This document shows positions 46,267 through 55,055 of a stretch of DNA of 64,000 nt, one piece after another (position 1 is the first letter of the stretch; each line of letters starts with the position of its first letter). A program made the translations under genes and the position numbers. The notes beneath the pieces were generated by a model. It did not search any database. It was given only the letters and a program-made list of their open reading frames with translations, and was not told where the DNA came from. The stretch is from NCBI RefSeq assembly GCF_900090195.1, contig NZ_LT607803.1:620001-684000 (forward strand). The letters are read 5' to 3'. This DNA comes from Variovorax sp. HW608. GTDB taxonomy: Bacteria; Pseudomonadota; Gammaproteobacteria; Burkholderiales; Burkholderiaceae_C.

Positions 46267-46599
46267 TCAGGCGCCGCCCGGCTTGGGAGCCCAGGCCATG
46301 CACCAGCCTTCCGAGGCGATCTGCTTGCGGCCGAACATCGCGCAGCCGGCCCAGGCGTCCGTCGCGGCCCCCTGCCACATCGCACAGTTCGCGCAGCGCT
46401 GGGTGGCCGCGTGCTTCGGATACTTCTTCGCGTCGACGGTCTTGGTGTCGTGCTTGTAGCCGAGGCCCACCGCGGTCTCGTCGGACTCCTCGACGTGCGG
46501 GGCGGCGGCGAGCGCCGCCACGGGCACCAGCGCCACGATGCAGCTGCCGGCCAGCGCGCGGCCGGTGAAGGTCCTGCGCGTGATGTTGATGTCGTTCAT
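46267..46599 (-). CDS. high-potential iron-sulfur protein (HiPIP)
   Basis: A 110-aa protein with a Tat-like leader (I-T-R-R-T-F-T-G-R-A) and the HiPIP Cys pattern: R-C-A-N-C-A-M-W, A-G-C-A-M-F and G-W-C-M-A-W-A-P, holding one 4Fe-4S cubane. Periplasmic one-electron carrier. It sits 16 bases after the PQQ dehydrogenase gene, suggesting it accepts electrons from that pathway beside, or instead of, cytochrome c. Confidence 0.93.
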   Translation of the reverse strand: MNDINITRRTFTGRALAGSCIVALVPVAALAAAPHVEESDETAVGLGYKHDTKTVDAKKYPKHAATQRCANCAMWQGAATDAWAGCAMFGRKQIASEGWCMAWAPKPGGA

Positions 46600-46615
46600 G
46601 CCGTTGACCCTCGCC

Positions 46616-48385
46616 TCAGTTGGACGCGACCCGCGTCGCGCCGCTCGCACCGGGAATCTTGAAGACCCAGACCATGCCGCCCTGCTCGAGCAGGTTGACC
46701 CGCTTGGCCACCTCGCCGCCCCACAGCGGCACCGCGCCGCCCCAGCCGGAGACCACGGCGACGTACTGCTCGCCGCCCTGCATCCAGGTGACGGGCGGGG
46801 CGACGATGCCCGAGCCGGTCTGGAACTGCCAGACCACCTTGCCGGTCTTCGCATCGGCCGCCTTCAGGTAGCCCTCGGGCGTGCCCCAGAACACCAGGTT
46901 GCCGCCCGTAGTCAGCACGCCACCCCAGAGCGGCGCGGCGTTCTTGACTTCCCAGGCCATCTTGCCGGTCTTCGGATCGATGGCGCGCAGCGAGCCGATG
47001 TAGTCCTCGTTGAGCGGCTTGATCGTGAAGCCGGCGCCGAGATAGGCCGCGCCCTTCTTGTACGCGACAGGCTCGTTCCAGATGTCCATGCCCCATTCGT
47101 TCGCGGGCACGTAGAACATCCTGGTGTCGGGGCTGTAGGCCATCGGCATCTGGTTCTTGCCGCCGAGGAAGCCCGGCGCGGCGAACACCGAGCTGCCCTT
47201 CTTGCCTTCCGGCGCCGCGGTCGGATCGCCGGGGCGGTTCTCGGCGATGAAGTTGGGCCGCCCGGTCTTCAGGTCGATGCTGCTGGCCCAGGTGATCTTC
47301 TTGACGAAGGGGAAGGCGTTGATGAGCTTGCCGGTGGTGGCGTCGTTCACGTAGAAGAAGCCGTTGCGGTCGGCCTTGCCGCCCACGCGCTTGCCGTCCA
47401 TGTCGAAGGTGACGAACTCGTTGACGCCGTCGAAGTCCCAGCTGTCGTTGGGCGTGCCCTGGTAGCTCCACTTGATCTGGCCGGTCTTGACGTCGATCGC
47501 CACGGTCGAGCACGAGAACAGGTTGTCGCCCTCGCGCAGGTGGCTGTTCCAGGGGGCGGGATTGCCGGTGCCGAAGTAGGCCAGGCCGGTCTTGGCATCG
47601 TAGGTGCCGCCGAGCCAGGTGGTCGCGCCGCCGGTCTTCCACAGGTCGCCGGGCCAGCTCTTGTTGACGGTGCCGGAGATGCCGTTTTCCTTCTTGTTGC
47701 CGTCCTTGTCGTAGACGTAGCCCATGTGGCCTTCGACCGTCGGGCGGGTCCAGATCAGCTTGCCGGTCCGGGGGTCGCGCGCTTCGACGCGGCCGACCAC
47801 GCCGAATTCGCCGCCCGACACACCCGTCAGCAATACGCCGTCGGCAATGAGCGGCGCCGCCGTGGCCGAGTAGCCGGCGGCGTAGTCGTCGAACTTCTCC
47901 TTCCAGACCACGTCGCCGGTGTTCTGGTCGAGCGCGACCAGTTGGGCGTCGAGCGTCGCGAAGATCACGAGGTTGTCGTAGAGCGCAGCGCCGCGGTTGA
48001 CCACGTCGCAGCACGGCATGATGCCTTCGGGCAGGCGGTGCTCGTACTTCCAGAGCTTCTTGCCGGTGGCCGCGTCGAGCGCAAAGATGCGCGAGTAGGA
48101 GGCGGTCACGAACATCTTGCCGTTCGCGATCACCGGCTGCGACTCCTGGCCGCGCTGCTTCTCGCCGCCGAACGAGAAGGCCCATACCGGCAGCAGCTTC
48201 CCGGCATTGGCCGAGTTGACCTGCTTGAGCGGCGAATAGCGCTGGCCCTGGGTGTTGATCCCCCAGGTGAGGACGTTGCCTTTGGCCGTGGCTTCGGACT
48301 GGATCATCTGGTCCGTGACCTGGGCGTGGGCCGTTGCGGCGGCCAGACCAACCGCGATGAGGGCGGTCAAGAGCTTCAGTTGCAT
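46616..48385 (-). CDS. PQQ-dependent alcohol dehydrogenase, lanthanide-type signature
   Basis: A 589-aa quinoprotein with a Sec signal peptide (cleavage after A-H-A, residue 21). Eight-bladed propeller with repeated W-docking motifs ([12 protein letters not shown]). The vicinal disulfide is Cys125-Cys126. Metal and PQQ ligands correspond to Glu193 (G-G-E-F-G) and Asn275 (G-T-G-N-P-A-P-W-N). The catalytic Asp317 lies in D-S-W-D-F-D-G-V-N, with Asp319 two residues later. Ca-dependent enzymes have Ala or Ser at this last position; Asp is the hallmark of lanthanide-dependent XoxF and PedH. Oxidises primary alcohols in the periplasm. AAGGAGA precedes the ATG, and a sigma-54 promoter lies 71-85 bases upstream. 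There is no haem c motif, so electrons leave through a separate carrier. Confidence 0.93.
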   Translation of the reverse strand: MQLKLLTALIAVGLAAATAHAQVTDQMIQSEATAKGNVLTWGINTQGQRYSPLKQVNSANAGKLLPVWAFSFGGEKQRGQESQPVIANGKMFVTASYSRIFALDAATGKKLWKYEHRLPEGIMPCCDVVNRGAALYDNLVIFATLDAQLVALDQNTGDVVWKEKFDDYAAGYSATAAPLIADGVLLTGVSGGEFGVVGRVEARDPRTGKLIWTRPTVEGHMGYVYDKDGNKKENGISGTVNKSWPGDLWKTGGATTWLGGTYDAKTGLAYFGTGNPAPWNSHLREGDNLFSCSTVAIDVKTGQIKWSYQGTPNDSWDFDGVNEFVTFDMDGKRVGGKADRNGFFYVNDATTGKLINAFPFVKKITWASSIDLKTGRPNFIAENRPGDPTAAPEGKKGSSVFAAPGFLGGKNQMPMAYSPDTRMFYVPANEWGMDIWNEPVAYKKGAAYLGAGFTIKPLNEDYIGSLRAIDPKTGKMAWEVKNAAPLWGGVLTTGGNLVFWGTPEGYLKAADAKTGKVVWQFQTGSGIVAPPVTWMQGGEQYVAVVSGWGGAVPLWGGEVAKRVNLLEQGGMVWVFKIPGASGATRVASN

Positions 48386-48455
48386 GGGGTCTCCTTGCGG
48401 GGTGGATCGTGGGTCGCGGGAGCGCTCGCAGTGCGCCCCCTCCGCGGTTTGAGGG

Positions 48456-48470
48456 GCAAGTGCCATGCCA
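48456..48470 (-). promoter_or_regulatory. sigma-54 promoter of the PQQ dehydrogenase-HiPIP-TonB operon
   Basis: Minus strand TGGCATGGCACTTGC: TGGCA at -24, TTGC at -12, GG and GC ten bases apart. Confidence 0.8.
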
Positions 48471-48543
48471 TGCGCCAGGACCCGTCACAGGCCGCGCCAG
48501 CGGCCCCTCGGCGGCCCCCGGCGTGCGGGTTTTCCCGTTGAAC

Positions 48544-48560
48544 TGCTACAGGGTTGAACA
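48544..48560. promoter_or_regulatory. weak activator-site match upstream of the dehydrogenase promoter
   Basis: On the minus strand TGTTCAACCCTGTAGCA shares 11 of 17 bases with the site before pqqA, including TGT, the central CCTG and the final CA. About 75 bases upstream of the -24 box. Confidence 0.4.
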
Positions 48561-48641
48561 ATCGCGCGAAGGCGAGCGTGACATCGCGCCACAGCGGCCG
48601 CCTTCTGTTGCGCACGCCATCGCTGATGGAACAATCGGCGC

Positions 48642-50573
48642 ATGCCCGATCCCGTCACCGCACCGTTCGGCACCTGGACTTCGCCGATCACCGCCCGGCA
48701 GGTGGCCTGCGCCCAGACCACGCTCGCCGATGTGCTGCTGGACCGCGGCGAGGTCTGCTGGATCGAGGGCCGGCCCATGGAAGCGGGACGCCAGGTGCTG
48801 GTGCGGCTCGGGCCGGACGGCAAGCGGATCGACGTCACGCCGGCCCCCTGCTCCGCGCGCACGCGGGTCCATGAATACGGTGGCGGCGCAGCCCTGGTGT
48901 CGCAGGGCAGCGTGTACTTCTCGAACTTCGCCGACCAGCGCCTCTACCGCATGGACGGCAACGGCCCGCCGGTGGCCCTGACACCTCCATCCGAAGGCGC
49001 CGCGCTGCGCTATGCCGACGGCCTGATCGACGCTGGGCGCCGTCTGTGGATCGGCATTCGCGAAGACCATCGCGCGCCGGACACCGAAGCGGTCAACGAG
49101 ATCGTGGCCGTGAGCCTGGACGGTGGCGATGCCGGCAAGGTGCTCGTGCACGGAAGCGACTTCCACGCATCACCACGCCTGAGCCCTGACGGGACGAAGC
49201 TCGCCTGGCTGGCGTGGAACCATCCGGACATGCCATGGACCGCGGCGGAACTCTGGCTCGGCGAGTTCGACGGCGTCGCGGTTTCCAACGCCACGCGCAT
49301 TGCCGGCGGCCCGGACGAATCGGTGTTCCAGCCCGAATGGTCGCCCGACGGCCTGCTGCACTACGTATCGGATCGATCGGGCTGGTGGAACCTCTACCGG
49401 CGCGATGCCGACGGGACCTGCAACAACCTGTGCCCGCGGGCCGCGGAGTTCGGCCGCGCGCAATGGGGCTTCGGCATGTCGACCTATGCCTTCGTGTCGG
49501 CGCATGAACTCGTGTGCACCTACATCGAGGACGGCGTTGCCCGCCTCGCGCGGCTCGACTCACGCAATGGCACGCTCACGCCGTTCGATCTGCCCTACAC
49601 GGATTTCTCGGCCGTGCGGGCCAGCGGCGGCAAGGTGGCATTCAAGGCCGGGGGGCCGCATGTTGCGGCAGCCGTGGTCGTGCTCGACGCAGCCACCGGT
49701 GCTGCAAGCGTCGCCTGGAGCGCGGCCAGCGTGACCGACGACCCGGCGCTGCAGGGCCATGTGTCGGTGCCGCGGCTCATCGAGTTCCCGACGCCTCGCG
49801 GCCGGACCGCCTTCGCCCTGTTCTATCCGCCGGCCAATGCCGGCTTCCGCGGCCCTCACGGCGCGCTGCCGCCGCTGGTGGTCAAGTGCCACGGCGGTCC
49901 CACCTCGTCGGCAGCCAAAAGCCTCGACCTGCGCACCCAGTTCTGGACCAGCCGCGGCGTCGCCGTCGTCGACGTGGACTACGGCGGCAGCACGGGCTAC
50001 GGCCGCGCCTACCGCGAGCGCCTGCACCGGATGTGGGGTGTCGTCGACGCCGAAGACTGCGCGGCGGCCGCGTCGTACCTCGCAGCGAGCCAGCAGGTCG
50101 ATGCGACGCGCATGGTGATCACCGGCGGCAGCGCCGGGGGATTCACGGCCCTGCGTTGCCTCACGCATGAAGACCCGGCGATCCGCGCGTGCTTCCGGGC
50201 CGGCGCGAGCCACTACGGCGTGAGCGACCTCGCCGCGCTCGCGCGCGACACGCACAAGTTCGAATCACGCTACCTGGACTGGCTGGTCGGGCCGCTGTCC
50301 GACCCAGAGCCCTATCTCGACCGCGCGCCGGTGCGCCATGCCGACCGCCTCTGCGCCCCCGTCGCGTTCTTCCAGGGCGCGGAAGACAGGATCGTGCCGC
50401 CCAGCCAGACCGAGCTGATCGTGGCGGCCCTGCGCGCGCGAGGCATCCCCACGCTCTACCTGCTCTTCGATGGCGAGCAGCATGGATTTCGGCAGGCCGT
50501 GAACATCGAGCGGGCGCTCGAAGCCGAAGCCGGTTTCTTCCAGGCCGAGGCCTTCGGCAAGGACGCCGGCTGA
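48642..50573 (+). CDS. S9-family prolyl oligopeptidase-like peptidase
   Basis: A 643-aa two-domain enzyme: an N-terminal propeller with TolB/PD40-like repeats (R-L-S-P-D-G-T-K-L-A-W, F-Q-P-E-W-S-P-D-G) and a C-terminal alpha/beta hydrolase. Catalytic triad: Ser497 in T-G-G-S-A-G-G-F, Asp582 in G-A-E-D-R-I-V-P-P, His614 in E-Q-H-G-F. Substrate binding region: D-Y-G-G-S-T-G-Y-G-R. No signal peptide, so cytoplasmic. Divergent from the PQQ dehydrogenase operon with no obvious link. Dipeptidyl/acylaminoacyl peptidase subfamily; specificity unknown. Confidence 0.9.
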   Translation: MPDPVTAPFGTWTSPITARQVACAQTTLADVLLDRGEVCWIEGRPMEAGRQVLVRLGPDGKRIDVTPAPCSARTRVHEYGGGAALVSQGSVYFSNFADQRLYRMDGNGPPVALTPPSEGAALRYADGLIDAGRRLWIGIREDHRAPDTEAVNEIVAVSLDGGDAGKVLVHGSDFHASPRLSPDGTKLAWLAWNHPDMPWTAAELWLGEFDGVAVSNATRIAGGPDESVFQPEWSPDGLLHYVSDRSGWWNLYRRDADGTCNNLCPRAAEFGRAQWGFGMSTYAFVSAHELVCTYIEDGVARLARLDSRNGTLTPFDLPYTDFSAVRASGGKVAFKAGGPHVAAAVVVLDAATGAASVAWSAASVTDDPALQGHVSVPRLIEFPTPRGRTAFALFYPPANAGFRGPHGALPPLVVKCHGGPTSSAAKSLDLRTQFWTSRGVAVVDVDYGGSTGYGRAYRERLHRMWGVVDAEDCAAAASYLAASQQVDATRMVITGGSAGGFTALRCLTHEDPAIRACFRAGASHYGVSDLAALARDTHKFESRYLDWLVGPLSDPEPYLDRAPVRHADRLCAPVAFFQGAEDRIVPPSQTELIVAALRARGIPTLYLLFDGEQHGFRQAVNIERALEAEAGFFQAEAFGKDAG

Positions 50574-50578
50574 GGATC

Positions 50579-52261
50579 TCAGCCGGCCGCCGTCGGCAGC
50601 GCGCGGCCGGTGACGCGGGCCAGCACGCGCTCGGCGTCGTCCGCGCTGGAGCCGCGCCAGGCGACGATCTGGTCGGGCCGAATGAGCGCGAGCGGCGCTT
50701 CGTAGAGCGCCCGAAGGGCGGGCTCGGGAAGGCGCACCACGCGCAGATCGGTGCCCGCGGCGCGTGCCGCGGCTTCGAAGGCCTCGGTCGCTGGAGCATC
50801 GGGACCCAGCACCAGCAGGGTCCACTCGGCATGGAACAGGTCGAACAACGAACGCCCATCGTCCAGCCAGGCATGGGGCGGACGGCCGCCGGGGCTGGCC
50901 GTCGGGGTGTAGGCGTTCGGTTCGTCCGGCGGCAGCGCTGCGCCATCGCCGACGATGATGGGCGAGCCGTCGTAGCGTCCGCCAAAGGTCACGCCGGGGA
51001 TGTTGAATTCGAGGCGTGCGTGCTCGACCAGGTGGCGCGATGCGGTTGCACGCTCGGCCTCGCCGCGCGCGGAGTCCTCGTCCAGTTCGGGCTTGGCCGC
51101 GAACAAGCCCACCGAATCGGCGAAGCGGCGCGCGTAGCCGGTGTTGCGTTCCGCCAGCGGCTTGCGCTCGGCCTCATAGCTCTCCAGCAGCGCCGACGGC
51201 GCCTTGCCGCGCACCACGCTCGCCAGCTTCCATCCGAGATTCACCGCATCCTCGACCGCCGTGTTGTAGCCCAGGCCTCCGGTGGGCGTGAACAGATGGG
51301 CGGCGTCGCCCGCGATGAAGACGCGGCCGCGCTGGAACCGCTGGGCCACCAGGGCATGTCCCGCCAGCCAGGTTCCCATCGACAGGATCTCGATCGGCAC
51401 CTCGGCACCGACGGCCTCGGCGAAGACGCGGCGCGCATCGGCCTCGGTCCAGCCGTCGGCGTCCTCGCCGGGGCGCAGCGCGGCGTGGAACGCGTACTCG
51501 CCCTCGCCGTCCACCGAAGCCATGAAGGCACGCCGCTCATGATTGACGGCCACGTACATCCACGCCTTCGGATGGGTGAGGACCGACAGGAAGCGAGGCG
51601 CACGCAGATAGACGGCAAACATCTTGCCGCCCATGAACTCGCGCTGGATGCCGGTCACGCCGCCCCACTCGATACCCAGCTGCTGGCGCACGAAGCTGCG
51701 CGCGCCATCGGCGCCGACCAGGAACCGGGCCCGCACCTCCTGCGCCGCGCCGCTCGCGCTGGGCCTGATCGTGGCGCTGATCGTGGCGCCATCGTCGCCA
51801 AAGCGCTCGAGCCGCCAGCCGTAGCGCAGGTCGGCGCTGGGCCACGCCTCAGCATGCCGGCGCAGGGTCTCTTCGACGAATTTCTGCGACACCCGATGCG
51901 GCAACTCGGCGGCGCTCCACGAGCCCGTCATCGTCCGCACCTTGACGATCGCCTCTGCCGCGGTGGGCAGGCTGATGCGGGCCAACTCGTGCGCCGAGTA
52001 GCGGGTGAAGTAGGCAATGTCGGTCGGATGGTCCGGCGGCAGCCCCTCAGCGCGGATCTCGTGCGCGAAACCCAGCCGGCGGAAGTGCTCCATGGTGCGC
52101 GCCTGCGTCGCGTTGGCCTGCGGGTTGAAGGCGGTGCCCGGCTTGGCATCGATCAACAGGCAACGGATGCCGCGTCGGCCCAGCTCGTTCGCGAGCATCA
52201 GGCCACACGGACCGCCGCCGGCGACCAGGACGTCCGTCTCGAGGATGGGTGGTTCAGTCAT
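50579..52261 (-). CDS. FAD-dependent aromatic monooxygenase (PheA/TfdB-like)
   Basis: A 560-aa class A flavoprotein hydroxylase. FAD motifs: V-L-V-A-G-G-G-P-C-G-L-M-L near the start, the D-G motif in L-V-G-A-D-G-A-R-S, and the G-D motif in F-I-A-G-D-A-A-H-L-F-T-P-T-G-G-L-G. The C-terminal thioredoxin-like extension is typical of phenol-type hydroxylases. It would insert oxygen into a phenolic substrate using NAD(P)H. Divergent from a MarR regulator whose presumed operator covers the gap. Ends five bases from the S9 peptidase gene, tail to tail. Confidence 0.88.
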   Translation of the reverse strand: MTEPPILETDVLVAGGGPCGLMLANELGRRGIRCLLIDAKPGTAFNPQANATQARTMEHFRRLGFAHEIRAEGLPPDHPTDIAYFTRYSAHELARISLPTAAEAIVKVRTMTGSWSAAELPHRVSQKFVEETLRRHAEAWPSADLRYGWRLERFGDDGATISATIRPSASGAAQEVRARFLVGADGARSFVRQQLGIEWGGVTGIQREFMGGKMFAVYLRAPRFLSVLTHPKAWMYVAVNHERRAFMASVDGEGEYAFHAALRPGEDADGWTEADARRVFAEAVGAEVPIEILSMGTWLAGHALVAQRFQRGRVFIAGDAAHLFTPTGGLGYNTAVEDAVNLGWKLASVVRGKAPSALLESYEAERKPLAERNTGYARRFADSVGLFAAKPELDEDSARGEAERATASRHLVEHARLEFNIPGVTFGGRYDGSPIIVGDGAALPPDEPNAYTPTASPGGRPPHAWLDDGRSLFDLFHAEWTLLVLGPDAPATEAFEAAARAAGTDLRVVRLPEPALRALYEAPLALIRPDQIVAWRGSSADDAERVLARVTGRALPTAAG

Positions 52262-52265
52262 TTAT

Positions 52266-52283
52266 TTAGGTTACCAAACTATC
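52266..52283. promoter_or_regulatory. putative MarR operator, monooxygenase/MarR intergenic region
   Basis: TTAGGTTACCAAACTATC lies directly before the monooxygenase start (52261, minus). TTAGGTTACCAAA is an imperfect inverted repeat. A close copy precedes the ABC binding protein gene at 54026. Confidence 0.55.
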
Positions 52284-52349
52284 TGGCTGGACGCCAGCTC
52301 CCATGGCAAGGTATAAACAGCGAACCACCAGCCATGAAGGGAGCCGAGA

Positions 52350-52793
52350 TTGGATGAAAGTTGGCGCACCAGGAACGCCGGCAGGATCCTCGGCAATGCC
52401 TTGCGGCGCTTCGAGGAGCGCGTGCTGGCCCTCATGGCGGACAGCGGCTACACGCAGACGCGCCGCTCGCACGTCAATTTCACGCGGCATCTGGACCTCG
52501 AGGGGACCCGCATCACCGAACTGGCGCGGCGCGCCGCGATGACGAGCGCCGCCATGACCGAACTCGTCGATCAGTGCGTGGAGATGGGTCTGGTCGAGCG
52601 CGTGGAAGATGCTTCCGACAAGCGCGTGCGCATCGTCCGCTTCACGCCCTGGGGACGAAAGTGGCTCGCTGCATTCGGCCGGGCCGTTGCCATTGCGGAG
52701 TCGGAACTCGCCAGTGAAGTGGGCGCACGGAACCTGTCGGTGCTGCTGAAAGCGATGCGCCGCTACGGAGAAGGCCCCGCGCAGGACGAGTAG
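52350..52793 (+). CDS. MarR-family regulator
   Basis: A 147-aa winged-helix protein with TTG as the likely start (GGGAG upstream). The helix-turn-helix reads I-T-E-L-A-R-R-A-A-M-T-S-A-A-M-T-E-L-V, the wing D-A-S-D-K-R-V-R-I-V-R-F-T. Divergently arranged with the monooxygenase, the classic layout for a repressor relieved by the aromatic substrate. Confidence 0.85.
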   Translation: MDESWRTRNAGRILGNALRRFEERVLALMADSGYTQTRRSHVNFTRHLDLEGTRITELARRAAMTSAAMTELVDQCVEMGLVERVEDASDKRVRIVRFTPWGRKWLAAFGRAVAIAESELASEVGARNLSVLLKAMRRYGEGPAQDE

Positions 52794-52816
52794 GTCCGGG
52801 GTCCTTCAACCTTCGC

Positions 52817-53998
52817 TCACTTCGCCTTGCCCGGATCCTTCACGGCCTTCTGGACGTCGAACTCCACGTTGTACAGCTTGCCGCCGACGCGTTCGACCTT
52901 GCGGATATAGACATCCTGGACGATGTCGCGCGTCTGCGGGTCGATCAGCACGGGACCTCGGGGGCTTTCGAACTGCTGGCCCTTCATCGCGTTGACCAGG
53001 GCATCGCCGCCGGCCCCGTTCGTCGCCTTCAGCCCTTCCATGATGACGCGCATGCCGTCGTAGCCGCCGACCGCCATGAAGCTGGGCCGCATGCCCTTGT
53101 TGGCTTTCTCGATCCCGTCGACGAACTTCTTGTTCAACGCGGAAGGATGCGCGGCGGAATAGTGGTGCGAGGTGATGGTCCCCAGCGCGACGTCGCCCAT
53201 CTGCCCGAGCACATCGTCATCCACGATGTCGCCGGTCCCGATGAGCTTGATCCCGGCCTTGTCCAAGCCGCGTTCCGCGTACTGCTTCATGAAGATGGCC
53301 GCCGAGTCGCCGGCCGGCAGGAAGAGGAAGATCGCATCCGGATTGGCATCCCTGGCGCGCTGCAGGTAGGGCGAAAAATCGTTGGTGATCATCGGCATCC
53401 GCAGTGCCTCGACGACCTGGCCGCCTTTCGCGACGAACTGCTCCTTGAAGGTCGTTTCGGCATCGACGCCCGGCGCGAAGTCCGAGACCAGCGACACGAC
53501 CTTCCTGATCTTGTTGTTGGCCGCCCAATCGGCCACCCCGACCGTCACCTGCGGCAGCGTCATGCTGGTGCGCACGATGTAGGGCGACTTCTCGGTCACC
53601 GAGGACGTCGCCGCCTGCATGACGACCATCGGCGTCTTGCTCTGGGTCGCGATGGGCGCTGCGGCAAAGGCCTGTGGCGTCAGGCCAAAGCCGGCCAGAA
53701 CGGTGACCTTGTCGTTCAGCACCAGTTCCTGCGCCAGCCGCTTGGTGGTGGCAGGCACGCCGGCGTCGTCCTTGACCACGATCTCCACCTTGCGGCCCGC
53801 GACGGTGTCACCATGCTCCGACAGATACAGCGACGCCCCGGCCTCGACCTGGCGCCCCATGTAGGCGAAAGGCCCGGTCACGGGGACGACCAGCCCGACC
53901 TTGATCGGATCTGCCGCAGCGGCCGGTCCGGATGCCACGGCAGCCGCCGCCATGAGCGCGAGCGCGGCGGCATGGGCCGCGAGTCTTCTGGAAATCAT
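52817..53998 (-). CDS. ABC transporter substrate-binding protein, branched-chain amino acid/aromatic type
   Basis: A 393-aa periplasmic Peripla_BP_6 protein with a Sec signal peptide (residues 1-29, ending A-A-A-A-D). Mature part: I-K-V-G-L-V-V-P-V-T-G-P-F-A-Y-M-G-R-Q, later V-L-A-G-F-G-L-T-P-Q. LivK-like; many relatives bind aromatic acids. No permease genes nearby. Its promoter carries the same operator-like sequence as the monooxygenase, suggesting it imports that enzyme's substrate. Confidence 0.88.
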   Translation of the reverse strand: MISRRLAAHAAALALMAAAAVASGPAAAADPIKVGLVVPVTGPFAYMGRQVEAGASLYLSEHGDTVAGRKVEIVVKDDAGVPATTKRLAQELVLNDKVTVLAGFGLTPQAFAAAPIATQSKTPMVVMQAATSSVTEKSPYIVRTSMTLPQVTVGVADWAANNKIRKVVSLVSDFAPGVDAETTFKEQFVAKGGQVVEALRMPMITNDFSPYLQRARDANPDAIFLFLPAGDSAAIFMKQYAERGLDKAGIKLIGTGDIVDDDVLGQMGDVALGTITSHHYSAAHPSALNKKFVDGIEKANKGMRPSFMAVGGYDGMRVIMEGLKATNGAGGDALVNAMKGQQFESPRGPVLIDPQTRDIVQDVYIRKVERVGGKLYNVEFDVQKAVKDPGKAK

Positions 53999-54025
53999 GC
54001 TGTTCTGCTCCTCGGTTCCAGATAA

Positions 54026-54043
54026 TTAGGCTACCAAGATAAT
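54026..54043. promoter_or_regulatory. putative MarR operator before the ABC binding protein gene
   Basis: TTAGGCTACCAAGATAAT, sharing TTAGG-Y-TACCAA with 52266-52283. GATAATT is directly repeated on both sides of the core. Confidence 0.5.
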
Positions 54044-54088
54044 TGCCCAGCATCGGGCCTTACCCGGAGGGCGAACAGCGCCTCGGAC

Positions 54089-55030
54089 TCAGGGCACGGC
54101 GACCCTCACCCTGCCGTCGGCGAAGAAGCTGCGCAGGTTCTCGAGCACGAGGTCGGCCATCGCCTGGCGGGTTTCGCGGGTGGCGCTGGCGACGTGCGGC
54201 AGCAGCACCACATTGTCGAGCGCGAAGAAGGCTTCGGGCACCTCGGGTTCCTTCTCGAAGACATCGAGCCCCGCGCCGGCGATGCGGCCGCCCCGCAGCG
54301 CATCGAGCAAGGCGGCCTCGTCGACGACCGAGCCGCGCGAGATGTTGATGAGGAAGCCCTCCGGGCCGAGCGCTTCGAGCACGCCGGCATCGACCAGCTT
54401 GCGCGTCTCGGGCCCGCCGGCGCTTGCGACCACGAGGAAGTCGGCCCAGTTCGCAAGGTCCTTCAGCGTGGGCTCGTAGGCGTGCGGGCTGTCCGGCAGT
54501 TCGCGGCGGTTGTGATAGCGCACCGCCATGTCGAAGCCGCTGGCGCGCCGTGCGATCACGCGGCCGATGCGGCCCATGCCGAGGATGCCGAGCTTCTTGC
54601 CGGAGATGCGCGTGGTCAGCGGATACTGGCCCTTGCGCCAGCCGCCGCGGCGCACGAAGCGGTCGGCGGCCGAGAAGCGGCGCGCCACGTCCATCAGCAG
54701 CGCGAAGGCGGTGTCCGCCACGCAGTCGTTGAGCACGTCGGGCGTGTAGCCGACCGGGATGCCACGCTCGCGCGCACGGGCGACGTCGATCGTCTCGTAG
54801 CCGACACCGAAGCTGGAGATCACGCGCAGCTTGGGCAGCGCGTCGATCAATGCGCGTTCGGCGCCGTAGCGGGCCGAGCTGGCAAGCCCGACGAACTCGT
54901 GGCCGTGCGCTGCCAGCCAGGCGCTGTTGTCCGCGTCGGGGTCGAGCACATGCACGTCGTAGTTGTCGGCCAGCGCGCTTTCGAGCTGCGGCAGCAGGCG
55001 GCCTTTCTGGAGGATGCGGGGCTTGGTCAT
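54089..55030 (-). CDS. D-isomer-specific 2-hydroxyacid dehydrogenase (GhrB/HprA-like)
   Basis: A 313-aa NAD(P)-dependent dehydrogenase. Rossmann motif L-G-I-L-G-M-G-R-I-G-R-V; catalytic Arg in I-N-I-S-R-G-S-V-V-D, Glu in D-V-F-E-K-E-P, His in L-L-P-H-V-A-S-A-T. The R-Y-H-N-R-R after the Rossmann fold suggests NADPH preference. It reduces glyoxylate, hydroxypyruvate or 2-keto-sugar acids. Last gene of the sugar-acid operon, 25 bases after a Bug gene. The start at 55030 (M-T-K-P-R-I-L) follows the family. Confidence 0.88.
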   Translation of the reverse strand: MTKPRILQKGRLLPQLESALADNYDVHVLDPDADNSAWLAAHGHEFVGLASSARYGAERALIDALPKLRVISSFGVGYETIDVARARERGIPVGYTPDVLNDCVADTAFALLMDVARRFSAADRFVRRGGWRKGQYPLTTRISGKKLGILGMGRIGRVIARRASGFDMAVRYHNRRELPDSPHAYEPTLKDLANWADFLVVASAGGPETRKLVDAGVLEALGPEGFLINISRGSVVDEAALLDALRGGRIAGAGLDVFEKEPEVPEAFFALDNVVLLPHVASATRETRQAMADLVLENLRSFFADGRVRVAVP

Positions 55031-55055
55031 GCGTTCGCTGTCTTTCGGTTCGGAT

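Noticed and set aside
43688..46459. Very long open frames on the plus strand across the TonB receptor and neighbouring genes.
   Set aside because: They are GC-driven shadows opposite clear genes, with abnormal Arg/Ala/Val-rich composition.
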